DNA from: Neckera pumila
Taxonomy: Eukaryota > Streptophyta > Bryopsida > Hypnales > Neckeraceae
DNA: 64,000 nucleotides
NCBI GenBank assembly: GCA_963969595.1
Contig: OZ018416.1
Coordinates: 10,866,065-10,930,064 of the forward strand
Direction of reading: 5' to 3'
A program made the translations under genes and the position numbers. Below the pieces are notes generated by a model, which was not told the DNA's origin, did not search any database, and saw only the letters and a program-made list of their open reading frames with translations. Positions within the stretch are counted from its first letter, which is position 1; every line of letters starts with the position of its first letter. Below are positions 1 through 12,933 of this stretch, in pieces.

Positions 1-1245
1 CCATGCCAGCCGTTGACAATAAACACTCAGCAACGTAATTGCAACGCAATTGCAACCGACAATTCAATTTCACAGCGATTCCCCGAAGCATTTCGTCGCC
101 CTTCTTCGTCAACATCCACCAGAACTACCGGAAAAGTCTGAGAACTGAAAATACATATCATTTCTGCTTTAAAAACAAAAAAAAACTGGAACAAATGAAC
201 ACAAAGTTCCCAGCAGGGTTGAGAAAATGCCTCTACATTAGCACAACTTCTCCAAAGAAACCGGGACCGACTCCCAGAGCAGGGCTTTTTCTACAAATTT
301 CGGAACATAATTAGAGTGGCAATGGCAATGAATGATATTATTTTGTAGTTGACAGTAGATGAAAGGTGATTAATAGGATGGAAAGTTACTCGAAATAGAA
401 GGAAAATGGTCAAACGGATGCAAGTTTTGGATGTAGTATTTCAGGAAACAGATTTTGCACTGGCACATATTTTCCACCGAAAAATGTTGGCTATACCAGA
501 GTGTTGAAAAATTGATTTTTTAGCACATTTCTGCTTCGTAGAGATTTTAGTAACTGGAGTTAATTATGAAAATCACATATGAGACCCCTCCTTCCCAGTA
601 CCTTCGCCCCCACTAAAGTCTCCTCCTAATGACGTAATTAAGTTGGTGGATGAGACAAAGATAAGCTCAGATACATGAAGATCAAGAAGTCGCTCATCAA
701 CTTCCGCTTCCAAATCAATGCAATGCTCTTAATTGTACTCCATGAACTGCAGCTGCTAATCGGCAATAATAAGGTCTTCATTAGTGCCGCTCTCGTAAGC
801 CATAACCACTACAACACCATTATGAACGCGTCCTAGCTCTAAGGCTCTAACTGATCATTGCCTGCAGCACACCATGCATCCATTTCAAGCTCATCACCAA
901 CACTGTCTCGAGCAAGTAGAATCACTTAAGTTAGTTCGTCTTCGTCTATCAAAACTGTAACTTAGTTTCGAACATCACAACAAGGGGAAGTATTACTTGA
1001 CCTTGGCTAGCGCACCAAAGTAGAGTCTCCTCTAGTTTTAGTCTAATTTGACAATCGATCGCAACAAGTTACAGTGACTTGGTGTGTAGTGTGAATATAT
1101 CTGAGCTAACGTCAGCGATGGAATTACACTTGGACAATCGTCGGGAAGCTCTGGAATTCACGGTTTGCGTGAGTTTACGGTGATTACAGCTGAAGTTGTT
1201 GTCCCGAATTGTTGAAGTTAGTTGCAGGAAATATATTCTAGTACG
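1..1245. other. Upstream region of the ABCG gene
   Basis: No gene recognised. The first 300 bases contain an open + frame of 91 codons (39-314) with no motif I know, so it is not called. The segment from about 900 to 1245 is likely promoter and 5' UTR of the ABCG gene. I could not fix a TATA box or a transcription start. Confidence 0.4.
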
Positions 1246-4200
1246 ATGATGAATCATCATGACATTAGCGGCGCGAGGTATTGTGGAGGGAATGGCTTGT
1301 CACGGGGGCCTGGTTACGCAATCTACCCTGGACAACAGCAATTGCCGTCTCCCTTGACGCGCCCGCCAGTTGGAGGCGACAAACGGTACATTGTTCAACC
1401 GAGTGCAGTGCGTGGAGCTTCTGCTGTGAACGACGAGCTGGACAATTGTGCGCGTTTGACGTGGTCGGATTTGCGGGTGACGGTGCACAATGCCAAAGGC
1501 GAGCACCAGACGGTGCTTCATGGCGTCTCCGGCTATGCGGAGCCCGGGGAGATGCTCGCCATCATGGGTCCCTCGGGATCCGGGAAATCCACGCTGCTCG
1601 ATTCCCTTGCAGGTATGCAGATTCCGACTGTAATCCCAAAACCTCATATTCGTTATGAAATGAGGAATTTCTGTGACTGGGTTGTTTACCAACATTTATA
1701 TGCGATTTTCTTCCGTGATTCTGGTTATGGAGAATTTAGTCTTCTCGGCAATGTGTTGTTTCGCAACATGATCAGTCAAATTGGGTCATTTCATAGCCTT
1801 ATAATCTCTTCCACTACTCACGAAGAACGTCTCTGTGTTGCCAATGAATGGGCGAGATTGGGTGTGCATTTTACCAACGCAGGCGATTTTCTTCTGTGGT
1901 TCTGGTTTTGGACAATTTAGTCATTTCTGCAATGTATTGTTTCTGCAACACAATCAGCCAAACTGGGTCTTTTGAAAGCCACGGAATCTTTGTCACTGCT
2001 GACGAAGAATATCGATCTTTGTGTTGCCAATGGGTGTAGGGAGGTTGGCGCCGAATGCAACTTTGAAAGGCGAAATTCTCGTGAATGGGAAGAAGCGGCG
2101 GCTCTCGTATGGCATGGCTGTAAGCGCTTGCAACCTCCTTGTGCTTCGGATTGCATTTCGGGTTACGGGAATTCTCATTATTGGCAATTTTCAGTGATTT
2201 TGGGAAAGCTATGGACTGAAAATTGTACTACTCTTAACGATAACAGCGCTTGTGCATTTCAATTCTAATTACTGAAGATTTGCCAATGCAATGATGGTTT
2301 CTAGTCTCGATCAAGCGCACGCACTACAACGTACAGGAAGTAGCGGTTCCAACACATACATCAAATATTTTGTAATGGTTTTGTAGCGGTTCCGTACCTT
2401 AACATAGAATTGCAGTCTATTGCGAACCAGTGTAAAAGTGCTGCATAAATTGTTGCAAAAGTCCTGGTCACGGATCCACTGCATATCTCTCTGCCTAAAT
2501 TGTTGCGAAAACTATTGCAATCTGTAATAGGTGCAAACACATTGCACAAAGCTGTACCAAACCACTTGCAAATTTCTTAAAAGATTTCTGTCGTTGATTG
2601 CAAAACCACTATAAGAAACATTGCAATCTCAGCCTTCGGTGCAAGTGTACTCGCAATTACTGATTACGACATTGTGCAACATTAATTGAATTGATCAGGC
2701 GTACGTGACCCAATCGGACGATTTGATCGGCACGCTCACAGTCCGCGAGACCATTCACTACTCCGCGCATCTGCGACTGTGCAACACGACTTCCCCTGCG
2801 GACAAGAAAGCCATCGTGGAGAGCACGATTGTAGAAATGGGGCTTCAGGATTGCGCCGACACACCCGTTGGCAACTGGCACATTCGGGGACTGAGTGGTG
2901 GGGAGAAGAGGCGCGTGAGCATCGCTCTGGAAATTCTCACGCGCCCTCGCATGTTGTTTCTGGATGAACCCACCAGCGGCCTTGACAGGTGCGTGAGAAT
3001 GAGAGCTTCAAGCCGAAACTGAGAAAATTCCCTCTTGTGTTTTGTGCAATTGTGGTTATGTTTAATAACGTAAAGTATCAATTCAGCATACAATAAGGAG
3101 GAGCCAGGTTCCATTCACCATACAAGTGAATTTGGGTTTGTGCTCAGTGTGAGAATACGTAATCTATTGACATTTGTTTTTTTGCAATTGATTTTAGCTT
3201 AACGCAAACTAAGTGCAAAATTTGAGATGGACCAAGTTTACGGGCAAATTTAAAGATCATGGGGAAAGTGCTCAAAGTTCACATGTATGGTGAATGAACC
3301 TCTCCCCTATTGTATGGTGAGTGGAGACTTTACACTACCAGTGTTCTGCACTAATTCCTAAACGTTGGGAACCGTCCGAATAGGTGGTTTTATGATTACC
3401 ATGAATCCTTGTTTCTTTAGGGTTCAGGATGGGTCATGTAAATGTTTCCAGGGAAACTGTTTTGCGATTTCGGGGATTCATTGTTCGGTGGTGTGAATTG
3501 TTGCAGTGCCTCAGCTTATTTTGTTATTACGACTTTGAAGAATTTGTCTCGGGATGGTCGTACTGTAATTGCGTCGATCCACCAGCCCAGTAGTGAAGTC
3601 TTTGATTTGTTCGAGAATTTGTTCTTGCTCTCTTGTGGTCAAACAATTTTCTTCGGTGCGGCTGCTTCTGCTCATGAGGTAAATGATATGTACTGAACAT
3701 CAGAACGTCCCCTGCACGTTTCGGTGAGGGTTTAGGGTTTAAGGCCTTATGTTTTTTATAGCGGTTTTGACTTTTAGGTCATAATGGGACTTCTTTTTGA
3801 ACAATCTTTTCTTCTTCTTCGACCAACACATGCAATTCTCTTCACCGATTCTGGTAATATAAAGCTTCGTTCTGAATGAATTATGATTTCCACAATATGA
3901 TCAATCGAATTGGGTTATTTTGAAATCGTATCCGTTTCTTAGTCTTGCTTTTGAGAAATATGCTGATGATTGATCTCTTTGATTCTCAGCACTTTGCGGC
4001 TTCTGGATTTCCTTGCCCACATCTTCGGAACCCTTCCGACCACTTTCTTCGAACGGTGAACTCTGATTTCGATAGAGTGAAGTCGAAAATCAAGGGTTCG
4101 TTTAAACACAGGGTGAGATTTATAAACACTGACTTCCTTCTGATAAGCTAGCCACCGTTATGCTTAGCAGCAACAATTGCAGAGACCACTTTACTAAATG

Positions 4201-7200
4201 AAATCATTGGGATATTTTCTGTGACCTGAAAATCTCAATTATGTTTGCAGGATTTGGAATCCCGGAACCATGAGCTTGTAGCTTCCATGACGGCCAACCA
4301 GGCCGTGAAAGTACTAGTGGAATCATACTTGAACTCGGAGTATTATGGAATGGCGCTCTCTCGAATGCACGAAATAAATCATATTGTAAGCCACAGCTAG
4401 AAACAATTCATGTTCTTCGCGTTGATCTCCAGCAATATGCATAGCTAAGTCAATTCAAGTCATCTGTATTGCTCTGAATGTTGGAAAGGAACTCTCTCTG
4501 TACTTTTTGCTTGTGCATAGCCTCCAGTGTGAACTTTCCCCCTTTTTTATGGTTGTGTAGGTCATTGACAATACTCATGTAGAAAATTTCAACTCTTTAG
4601 TGTACAATTTTAGCTCTGGACTTAACGGTTAGGACACCAAAGACATCAACACAAGTTAAATCTTTTCTGAACTGAGAAAGTTTGTGTAGGTTCTTATTTT
4701 TCACTGTTCATTGCCACTTGAAAATTGAGTCCTGGTCTCAAACATCAGTAAATTAAGCTACAGAATATCTATAATCCAGCTCCGCAGACTAAGAAATCAG
4801 CTACAGATTGAAATTCTTGTAGCTTTGTAGGTGCATTACAAAGGATACAGAGACTCTCGTTGGATAGCTGCAACTTGTTGTGTCAAGAACATAGTTCTTG
4901 AGTTCCTGGATCTGATACTATGCTAATTGTTTGGATTCCAGCAAGGTGCTCTCCTGGAGCCTGGGGGCAGTCAAGCAGGGTTTTTCCGCCAGTGCTTCAC
5001 TTTGACACGACGATCTTGTGTGAACATGTCGAGGGACATGGGGTACTATTGGCTTCGTCTAGTAATCTATGTCATGCTGACGGTCTGCATTGGGAGTATT
5101 TACTTCAACGTCGGGAACGAGTTTTCAGCAATCATGGTAGCGACATGACATTCTTTAGCTAAAGTTTGCATGTTTGTATTGTCTTGGCAATAATAACATA
5201 ACAAACAATCATTAGTCATAGAATTAGAATGCTTCATAAAATTTACAGTGGTTGGTCAACGAATCTGGGGTTAACCATGTCACTGGTTCGCTTCTCAAAG
5301 TAAGTACCAGGGCTAGGGAATGTTCCGTAGACACCATTCCATCTTGCCTCAAAATACACCTGGGATTTTGCTGAAGTCACGGAATTTTCAAAGATGGATT
5401 GATAGAAAAGTTGCTGGTGACCATATTAGGGAAGAGCAGGTTGCATGTCCTATGTTGCTGGGTTCCTGACGTTCATGTCCATAGGCGGGTTTCCGTCCTT
5501 CGTCGAAGATATGAAGGTAACTCAGTAGTAATTCATCTTCACAAACTACATGCTTTCCAGCAAGTACCTAATTTGCTTTTCCTATTCTTGCCTTGCATAT
5601 CCTCATCTCACGTAACGTTTTATAGCAATTGTCGAGGTTTTTTGTTTAGGCATTCTATGATAGCCGACCAAAGAATGGAATCTCTTTGCTCTTTGTCCTT
5701 GGGAAGAGATTTCAATTGAAATGACCACTGAGAATTCATGACAAGATCCCTCTTGTTGTGAGAAGTAAAGAGACAGGAAGGATGCAAATTATGCAAATTA
5801 TGCAATTGAGACAAGAAGGTTGTTGGTGATGACAGGTCTTCACCCGAGAAAGGTTAAATGGACACTACGGCGTGGCTGCTTTCGTGATTGGGAACTCCCT
5901 GTCCTCCCTGCCCTTCTTGTTCCTCATCTCAGTGGTGTCCGGACTGATCGTCTACTTCATGGTGCAACTCCATCCAGGCTGGGACCATTTTGTCTACTTC
6001 GTGCTCATGTTATTTGCCTGCGTTGCCTGTGTGGAAAGTCTGATGATGGCTGTGGCTAGCGTCGTTCCAAATTTCCTCATGGGCATCATCACTGGAGCTG
6101 GCATTCAGGTACACAAATGGATGGCAAATAATTGAATCCGATTGCCTCACAATTTCTGTAAACGTAGCTCGGTAAACGTCAAAGTCTAGATTTGACCTGT
6201 TCGCACCAAAAATAGTTTGAATTCTGAAATTTAGTTTGAGATCTTTAAACTCGCGGGCAGTTTCTTAAACGCTAGTTATGTTGGTCTTTGGTATGCCAGT
6301 CAGTCCAATTCCTAACAGAAGAATCATTCCAAATACGAATTTAGAACCTTGCAAATAGTGTTGAAATTGAGTCATTTTCTGTTACCAAAATTTGATTTGA
6401 TCTAATGAATTACAAGTTTGAGTTTTCACATCAAGAATGACAACTTAGAAATTTGTCCTTTCTATTGTGATGCAACAGGGAATTTTCATGCTGGTCGCTG
6501 GATTTTTTCGGTTACCAAATGATCTACCCAAGGCAGTCTGGCGCTACCCCATGTCATATATTGGCTTTCATATGTATGCCCTTCAGGTACGTGAAAAAAG
6601 AGGTGTCTGAGGATACTCTTTCCGTCAGTTTACGCATTTTTACCAAAACATGGGAGTGTGATTTTATTATGAAATCGGTATGGAGCTTTGGAGAGACCAA
6701 TTTGCATTCTAGAGGCAAATCTGTTTGAGATCAATTTTTTTTCAATATATACATTTCAGAGGTTATTAAAAACTCTTAAGTGACAGAAAAATCGACTTCC
6801 ATTTAAAGACCAGTGACCATAGACATTCCTTTAAGTCATGTTGATCTTGCTAATATAAGACCAACCAAGTGTGTGAAAGACGACAACTTTGCTGATAGGA
6901 ATAGGTGTCGGTCAATAGGATACAGGATCAGGTCCCTATTGTTTAGTAGTCTCAACCTTATACTTCACCGTATCACCTTGGCCATCTTCTGTCCCAAGAC
7001 TTTAGCCAAGAAATTGAGCAAGCTGGTCATTGACATTTGATATCTCTTAACTCTGACAGGGCATGTACCAAAATGATTTCTTGGGGTTGACCTTCAAGAA
7101 CTTTGTCTTGAACGGCGTATCATCAGGGCCTCCTATAAGTGGCGACTACGTCGTAGAGCAGCTTTACCAGATTGACACACGTCGATCTAAGTGGAAAGAT

Positions 7201-7473
7201 TTGGCTGTGGTGTTGGGCATGGTGATTGGCTACCGAATCCTTTTCTTCACCATGATCAAATTTTCAGAGAATTTCGGACCTAAACTACGTTCCAGATTCG
7301 TCAACCCACTCGTGGCCTACTTCACTTCCAGAAACTCAGCCGTCAGCAACACCATCCGACCTCTGTCGCTGCAACCATCTCCTGCTCATGACACGGTTCC
7401 TCTCCGATATCAGCAGATTGCCATGCCAACGGAGTTCAGAAAAATCCACACAGTCATCCCCTATAAAGCCTAA
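1246..7473 (+). CDS. ABCG (WBC) half-size ABC transporter, ABCG11-like clade
   Basis: Spliced by hand: exons 1246-1612, 2040-2119, 2699-2988, 3507-3678, 3990-4112, 4251-4385, 4942-5136, 5430-5516, 5836-6108, 6479-6586 and 7060-7473. All introns are GT-AG and the reading frame is kept, giving 747 aa. The ATP-binding domain comes first: Walker [10 protein letters not shown] at about 108-116, signature LSGGEKRR from about 214, Walker [13 protein letters not shown] from about 234, and H-loop His at about 271. A linker with NPSDHF follows, then a six-helix membrane domain (about 390-690) and a polar tail. This nucleotide-binding-first order and the length are those of plant ABCG half-transporters, which work as dimers in the plasma membrane. 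Wording such as SGLDSASAYFV and [15 protein letters not shown] resembles the ABCG11/12/15 group, known in Arabidopsis for cutin and wax export; that substrate is inferred here. ATG 1246 is chosen over the adjacent in-frame ATG at 1249 only because it is first. Confidence 0.93.
1699..2033 (+). repeat. Tandem duplication inside ABCG intron 1
   Basis: Two diverged copies of a segment of about 150 bp lie at roughly 1699-1848 and 1878-2033 (period about 180). Both carry GCGATTTTCTTC near the start and TGTGTTGCCAATG near the end. The second copy runs directly into the intron acceptor TGTAG. A weaker third relative lies in intron 4 around 3845-3945. Confidence 0.7.
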
Positions 7474-8677
7474 AACAGGTACCAAGTGATACCTTTTAAT
7501 ACTCCAATCCTTATTGGACTTTTTGCATATTTTTGCTTATATATTTGTACAAATGTCTTATTTACCTCAAACTGGTCATGTAGGAAGGTGTTACCTTTCA
7601 AATATTCAAGTATTACTTTGGATGAATGAGGATTTATAAGGACAAAACATTGACATGAAGCATTTTGTTCATCATCCAGAATATGCAGAATATGGACTTC
7701 GGGGCACTTAGGAGTTAACGAACCATGCTCTGTTTTCCTGCCATTGACCTTCAGCTCACTGTGAACGAGAGAATGCCGTCCGTAGTTAAGGTGCAAGTTT
7801 GAACTAACAACAGCAGCAATGGATGCTCTGGAAGAATTTGGGTACCAAGTCAGAAATTCGGATGGTCTGTTTTTGGGGGCTCCCTCCGATCCTCAGTCCA
7901 GTTTAATTTGACTGTTTTAACAGCTAGAGTGGGTTCTCTGAGTTTTCAAGAACATTTCAAACCTCTTGAATTGTACCACCTGGAGTCCCGACTTTTTCAC
8001 TATTACTGTGCTTGAATGTTTGACAACGGTGCTACAGTCGTGATAGAGAGACAATTGTGCACAGTATTCTTCAAGTGTCATTTTAGAGAAGACTTTAAGA
8101 AAGAGTTTTGAGTGTAGAGAAGACATTAAGAAAGAGGTTTGAATGTAGAGAAGACATTTAAGCTCAGGTTAGGGTGATGCTTGGAATTTTTAAGCGATCT
8201 CTTTGCAGCTAGCCTGATGAAATGCAATATCTAGGTATTGAGAATATTTGATTATTCTTAAGTGTTCACAAAGCAACAAAGTAACTCGATGTCTATTTGA
8301 TATAAAACACTAACTTAGACCATTATGTGCAATGTATGTACCTCAGCCTTCAAGTTGGAAGCTCGTAGGTGGTTGAGAAAAAGACAAGGACCGGAATTCT
8401 GATAGACCAAAAAAATTCAAGCTCCGGAAATATAGCTTTTCAAGACCTTTAGATTGCAGGTAATGTTACATATTGTTAGTGTTTCGTGCGTAAGTCAGAT
8501 TATGTGCTACTACTTCGAGCCTTACAGTGCAGTATCCCGTGGGTATGTGTCATTGAGTGAAGAAGCAAAACTTTGTTCCGAAGACCTGCCTGATTGGAAA
8601 AAAAACAAAAAACAAAAACAAAAAAACACTGAGTCTGTTGAAAGTAACTAGATCTACTAATTTCATATGTCATTGAT
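7474..8677. other. ABCG 3' flank and unclassified AT-rich DNA
   Basis: The first few hundred bases are probably 3' UTR. A segment around 7590-7720 resembles 37500-37680 (shared words for a repeat with CATTTTGTTCATCATC or its relative), so it is probably an old dispersed repeat. No gene seen. Confidence 0.35.
8083..8158 (+). repeat. Short tandem repeat, about 31 bp x 2.5
   Basis: A unit beginning TAGAGAAGAC and containing AAGAAAGAG is repeated at about 8084, 8114 and 8145 with a few substitutions. Confidence 0.65.
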
Positions 8678-9622
8678 TTAACCCCTAAAGGACCAAACAT
8701 CATTTTTTGGCAACATAGCAATTTTGGGCAGCTCACTACGAATGGAAATTTTAATTTTTTTTCTTTGAAATTTTCACACAAGATGTGCCCAAGGAGTAGC
8801 TTCAAGGCCCAACAATTTTTATAACTTTTGACTTTATGGATAAAAAGTTATTGCATGATATGTAATTTTTCGCGTTCACCGGGCAACCTGGGCAGTTCAA
8901 AGAAATTCTTTAAAAAACTTTTTTTTGAAAAATTAAAATTTGAAATTGGTTTTATAGATTTATATGTACTTGGAAAGCTTTGAAACATTCCATTTGGATT
9001 AACGAGTCAAAAGTTATGAGGAGTTTTAGTTTGAGGGTAGTAATGGAATTTCTACTCTAAAATAAACTTTGAAGACCTTTATCTAACGCAATTTTTAATA
9101 TTTTTGAACAAAACAAAAAACATTGGGTGTATATTGTTTATTACAACATTACAACCACTGGGATTGGAATTTTTTAATTCCATAATTAAATTCTTGACAA
9201 TTTAGTATTTTGAGCCATTATCTACCTCTTCCTACTTACTATTTTTTTCCTATATGTTGTACAATTCCAAATGATTTGAAAATTTTCAAGCATGTAGCCA
9301 ACTTGCCTTCAAGAATGAATTCAAAGAGTAACCACCATTTTGGACATTTTTTCATACAAATGTGACCTTGTGAAGGGCAGCTGCCCGGATTTTTGCAGTG
9401 ATTAAAAAAGGATTTTTGTCAATTAAAACGCTACTATCTTGCAATCTACATGGTGGAAAATTCTGAAATTTTTTTCCACATCTTCTTAAACCAATGTACT
9501 ACAAGATCCTACGGTTACATGTGTTCAAAAATGTTTTTTTTCTAAAATTTGGTACTTGTAATAGAAATGACAATTTCGGAGCAGTTTTGGTGAAAACATA
9601 GTCAAAAAACTTTAGGGGTTAA
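8678..9622 (+). mobile_element. TTAA-flanked non-autonomous DNA transposon, copy 1
   Basis: The left end is TTAA then CCCCTAAAGGACC. The right end is AAACTTTAGGGG then TTAA, so the ends are inverted repeats bounded by TTAA on both sides. The interior is AT-rich and has no long frame. Words such as TCAAAAGTTATG and GGGCAG recur in the copies at 13561 and 34181. The TTAA target duplication is the habit of the piggyBac and Kolobok superfamilies; the family assignment is inference. Confidence 0.75.
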
Positions 9623-10103
9623 GAAAACAAAGGTGAAAAGCGTAGCAAGTCAGTGATTCAATTTTAAAGAGGTGCACCGATTCAAGTTAAAAGGACTGAT
9701 GCACAGTGCCTACCAACAAGAATTGATGGGCACAGTGGAGCACTGGAGCCACCCATGTTTGTCATATCACGGTGACATTGATGGCAAACACTTTTTTAAT
9801 TTTAAATGTTTTGAACCAAATGAAACCATTACATTCAGTAGCAGCCACTGCGACTGCTTTCCCTGGACGGAATGATGTGGAATATATCACATCATTTCAT
9901 CCGAGGGATGAAAAGGTGTGGTATATTCCACACTAAATCAGTAACTACAAAGACACTTGGCGAAACTTGTCAGAATCTAGGAAGGGGCCTGAGTCAATTA
10001 TAAGGTCGCAGTTGCACATTGGTATTAACAACAAATTAAGTACTTTAGAGATCAATTATCTCAATGCTTGAATTACATCACTTTGATGTGATTGTCAATT
10101 CAC

Positions 10104-10734
10104 GTTTTGTGTTTTCAATTGAAAAGACAACTCTATATATACACATGGGGTGGTAGCAGGGAGAACAACCCATGTGGGATAAATAAATTTGAATTTGTAG
10201 TTTCTCAAGCATTCATAGTTAAGTCAAAAACAAAGAATTGTGTTAAAAGTAGAATTTCAGACCTCATTTAGGCATAGTAAAATAACTTTTCTCAAAACAT
10301 TTTGAGCTAAAAAAAGTTTGTGAATGAAGATAAGTTTCACCTCCAAAAGTCCGTTTGGCATTATGAATCTCCAATCAAAAGTTATGGACAAATCTAGAGA
10401 GAGGATTTTTAAAAATGTTAAAGAAAATGTCCATTCCCACCCCCTCTCATATTTGTCCATAACTTTTGATTGGAGATTCAAAATGCCAAACGGATTTTTG
10501 GAGGTGAAACTCATCTTTATTCACCAAATTTTTTTAGCTCAAAGTTTTTTGACAAAAGTTATTTTACTATGCCTAAATGAGGTCTGAAATTCTACTTTTA
10601 ACACAATTTTTTGTTTTTGACTTAACTACGAGTGCTTGAGAAACTACAAATTTATTTATCCCACATGGGTTGTTCTATCTCCTACCACCCCATGTGTATA
10701 TATAGAGTTGTCTTTTCAATTGAAAACACAAAAT
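10104..10734. repeat. Foldback F1: near-perfect inverted repeat of about 630 bp
   Basis: The left arm starts TTTTGTGTTTTCAATTG and the right arm ends with its reverse complement. The arms of about 300 bp mirror each other through words such as ACCCATGTGGGATAAATAAA, GACCTCATTTAGGCATAGTA and CTCCAATCAAAAGTTATGG, around a centre near 10420. A transcript would form one long hairpin. Confidence 0.85.
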
Positions 10735-10789
10735 ATGTTATTGATGACAAATGGTTATAATGCATTATTCGTTAGATTCTTTGCCAACC

Positions 10790-11995
10790 ATAACATTTAG
10801 TAGCCTTCAAAGAGGCTGCCTTTCCTTCCCTAGAGTCCTCATCCACAAAATTCATCCTCAAATAATTAATGTAAACTTAGGTACTAAAATAGTGGTAGTA
10901 CATTATATTTTATTTCATTTTCTCTTTTAATTTTAGGACCACACATACAAATCAACAAATATTTGTAGAAAAGATGTTGGCAAAGAATCCAATGAATAAT
11001 GTATTCACACCATTTGTCATCAATAACATATTTTGTGTTTTCAATTGAAAAGACAACTCTATGTATACACATGGGGTGGTAGAAGGTAGAACAACCCATG
11101 TGGGATAAATAAATTTAGATTTGTAGTTTCTCAAGCACTCATACTTAAGTCAAAAAACAAGAATTGTGTTAAAAGTAAAATTTGAGACCTCATTTAGGCA
11201 TAGTAAAATAACTTTTTCCAAAAAACTTTGAACTAGAAAAAGTTGGTGTATGAAAATAAGTTTCACCTGCAAAAATCCGTTTGGCATTTTGAATCTCCAA
11301 TCAAAAGTTATGGACAAATTTGAGAGAGCGTTTGGAATGGACATTTTTTTTAACATTTTAAAAAATCCTCTCTAAAATTTATTCATAACTTTTGATTGGA
11401 GATTCAAAATGACAAACAGATTTTTGGAGGTGAAACTTATCTTCATACACCAACTTTTTTTAGTTCAAAGATTTTTGAGAAAAGTTATTCAACTATGCCT
11501 GAATGAGGTCTGAAATTTTACTTTTAACACAATTCTTTGTTTTTGACTTAACTATGAATGCTTGAGAAACTACAAATTCAAATTTATTTATCCCACATGC
11601 GTTGTTCTACCTGCTACCACCCCCATGTTATATATAGAGTTGTCTTTTTAATTGAAAACACAAAACATGAATGACAATCACATCAAAGTGGTGTAATTCA
11701 AGCATTGAGATAAGTGATCTCTATAAATTGATTGCCATTTTATATAAGTTTGCTATTTTATTTACAGCTTTAATTTAAAGTGCCTAATTTGTTGTTAACC
11801 CCAATGTGTAGCTGTGGCCTTGTAATTGACTCAGGCCCCTTGTTGTGTTCTGACAAGTTTCGCCAAGTGTCCTTGTAGTTATTGATTTGGTGTGGAATAT
11901 ACCACACCATTTCATCCCTTGGATGAAATGATGTGGTATATTCCACATCATTCCGTCCAAGGAAGGCAGGCACAGTGACTGCTACTTAATGTAAT
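10790..11995 (+). mobile_element. Foldback-carrying element E1, inserted in E3
   Basis: About 1206 bp. It starts TAACATTTAGTAGCC and ends GCTACTTAATGTAATG, with a subterminal palindrome of GGTGTGGAATATACCACA type at the right side. It carries foldback F2. Its length matches E2 (27028-28232, about 1205 bp). The target duplication is unclear; ACCAT on the left and GACAT on the right are the only similar flanking bases. Confidence 0.7.
11031..11666. repeat. Foldback F2: inverted repeat of about 635 bp
   Basis: Same arms as F1, starting TTTTGTGTTTTCAATTG and ending in its reverse complement. The centre is near 11350. The arms differ from F1 by scattered substitutions and small indels, so F1 and F2 are separate old copies and not a recent local duplication. 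Confidence 0.82.
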
Positions 11996-12185
11996 GACAT
12001 CTTTTTCTACAAATATTTGTTGATTTGTATGTGGTCCTAAAATTAACAAAGAAAATGAAACAAAACATAGTGTATCACCACTATCCTGGTACCTAAGCTT
12101 ACATTAATTTTTTGAGGATGAATTTCGTGGATGAGATCTCCAGGAAGGGAAAGGCAGCCTCTTTGAAGGCTACTGAATGTTATGA

Positions 12186-12638
12186 CGGAATTTCATTGCA
12201 AAGGGTGAAATACATAACCGTCAGCCACAAGTTGGCCTGGCCTGGCAAACCATGTTCACCACGGCTCCATCTTGAGGCTTTGACACCCTGTTGCACAATC
12301 ATGGAGCACTTAAAAACGCTGACAAGCCGAGCTCTCAAAGTCTTGTAGCGGTTGTCAGTTGTTTGCTGAAGGTGCACGTGAGGAAGTTTCATGCAAAAAT
12401 CACAGCAACGAATTCCACTCTTGTCAGTGTCCGCTTGTTTGTTGTTTTTTGTTTTTTTTCTTGACACCATAACTTATGAAACGGAATTTCATTGCAAGGA
12501 GAAAGAAACATACCGGTCAGTCTAGCTCAGATGGCCTGGCGGAAACAACCAGACAGACAAGATCACAGACAGCGGACGCACCACACCCACCCACCCACCG
12601 AGAAGTCAAGAGCCCACGACAGAGTGCAATGGTCCTTA
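12186..12638. other. Unclassified segment with an imperfect duplicated motif
   Basis: A block starting CGGAATTTCATTGCAA is present at about 12185 and again at about 12481, each followed within 50 bases by a sequence ending GGCCTGGC. No gene seen. The higher GC suggests a separate old insertion. Confidence 0.4.
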
Positions 12639-12639
12639 A

Positions 12640-12933
12640 GGTAGGCGGGCTCTTAAAGCGACCCTTTAAGAGCTGATTGCCTTTTCGGGGAAGCTACTCT
12701 CTTTGAAACAATTCTCAATAAATTTTCATAAGAAGAAAAATGGAATTGGCATCTAACCCAAGTCGTTTCATATTTTTTGGACCTTCATGGAATTAGTTAT
12801 GAATTTTTTGAATTGAAAATTACACACGGTTTCTAAAAGCGACCCCCTCTTGAAAAGTACACTTCTGGTACATGTTAGAGGTCAAATGTACCAGATTGCT
12901 TTTAGAAACAGGTCGCTTTAAGAGCCGCCTACC
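12640..12933. mobile_element. Miniature inverted-repeat element, AGGT-ended
   Basis: The left end is GGTAGGCGGGCTCTTAAAGC and the right end is its inverse with one base missing (GCTTTAAGAGCCGCCTACC), giving about 23 bp of TIR. The left flank is TA; the right flank reads CA, possibly a decayed TA duplication. The AGGTA terminus is shared with the elements at 17255, 18410, 24616 and 38118. Confidence 0.78.

Larger units (their letters stand above)
9827..12185 (-). mobile_element. Foldback-carrying element E3, interrupted by a second copy
   Basis: The outer element runs in inverse orientation. Its left end (CATTACATTCAGTAG) and following GGACGGAATGATGTGG match, inverted, the right end of E1. 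Its right end (GGCTACTGAATGTTATG at about 12169-12185) matches, inverted, the left end of E1. It contains foldback F1 and is split by E1 at about 10790-11995. The internal sequence resumes in register after E1: TTCTTTGCCAAC on one side and CTTTTTCTACAAATATTTG on the other are contiguous in the other copies. Confidence 0.7.

Noticed and set aside
39..314. Open + frame of 91 codons at the left edge
   Set aside because: No recognisable domain, no splice context that links it to a gene, and similar-length frames occur by chance throughout the window.
10257..11356. Similar short frames in the foldbacks on both strands (with SITFDWRF words)
   Set aside because: They come from the same repeat arm read in both directions. 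The open frame is short and not extended in F3, so a coding role is unlikely.
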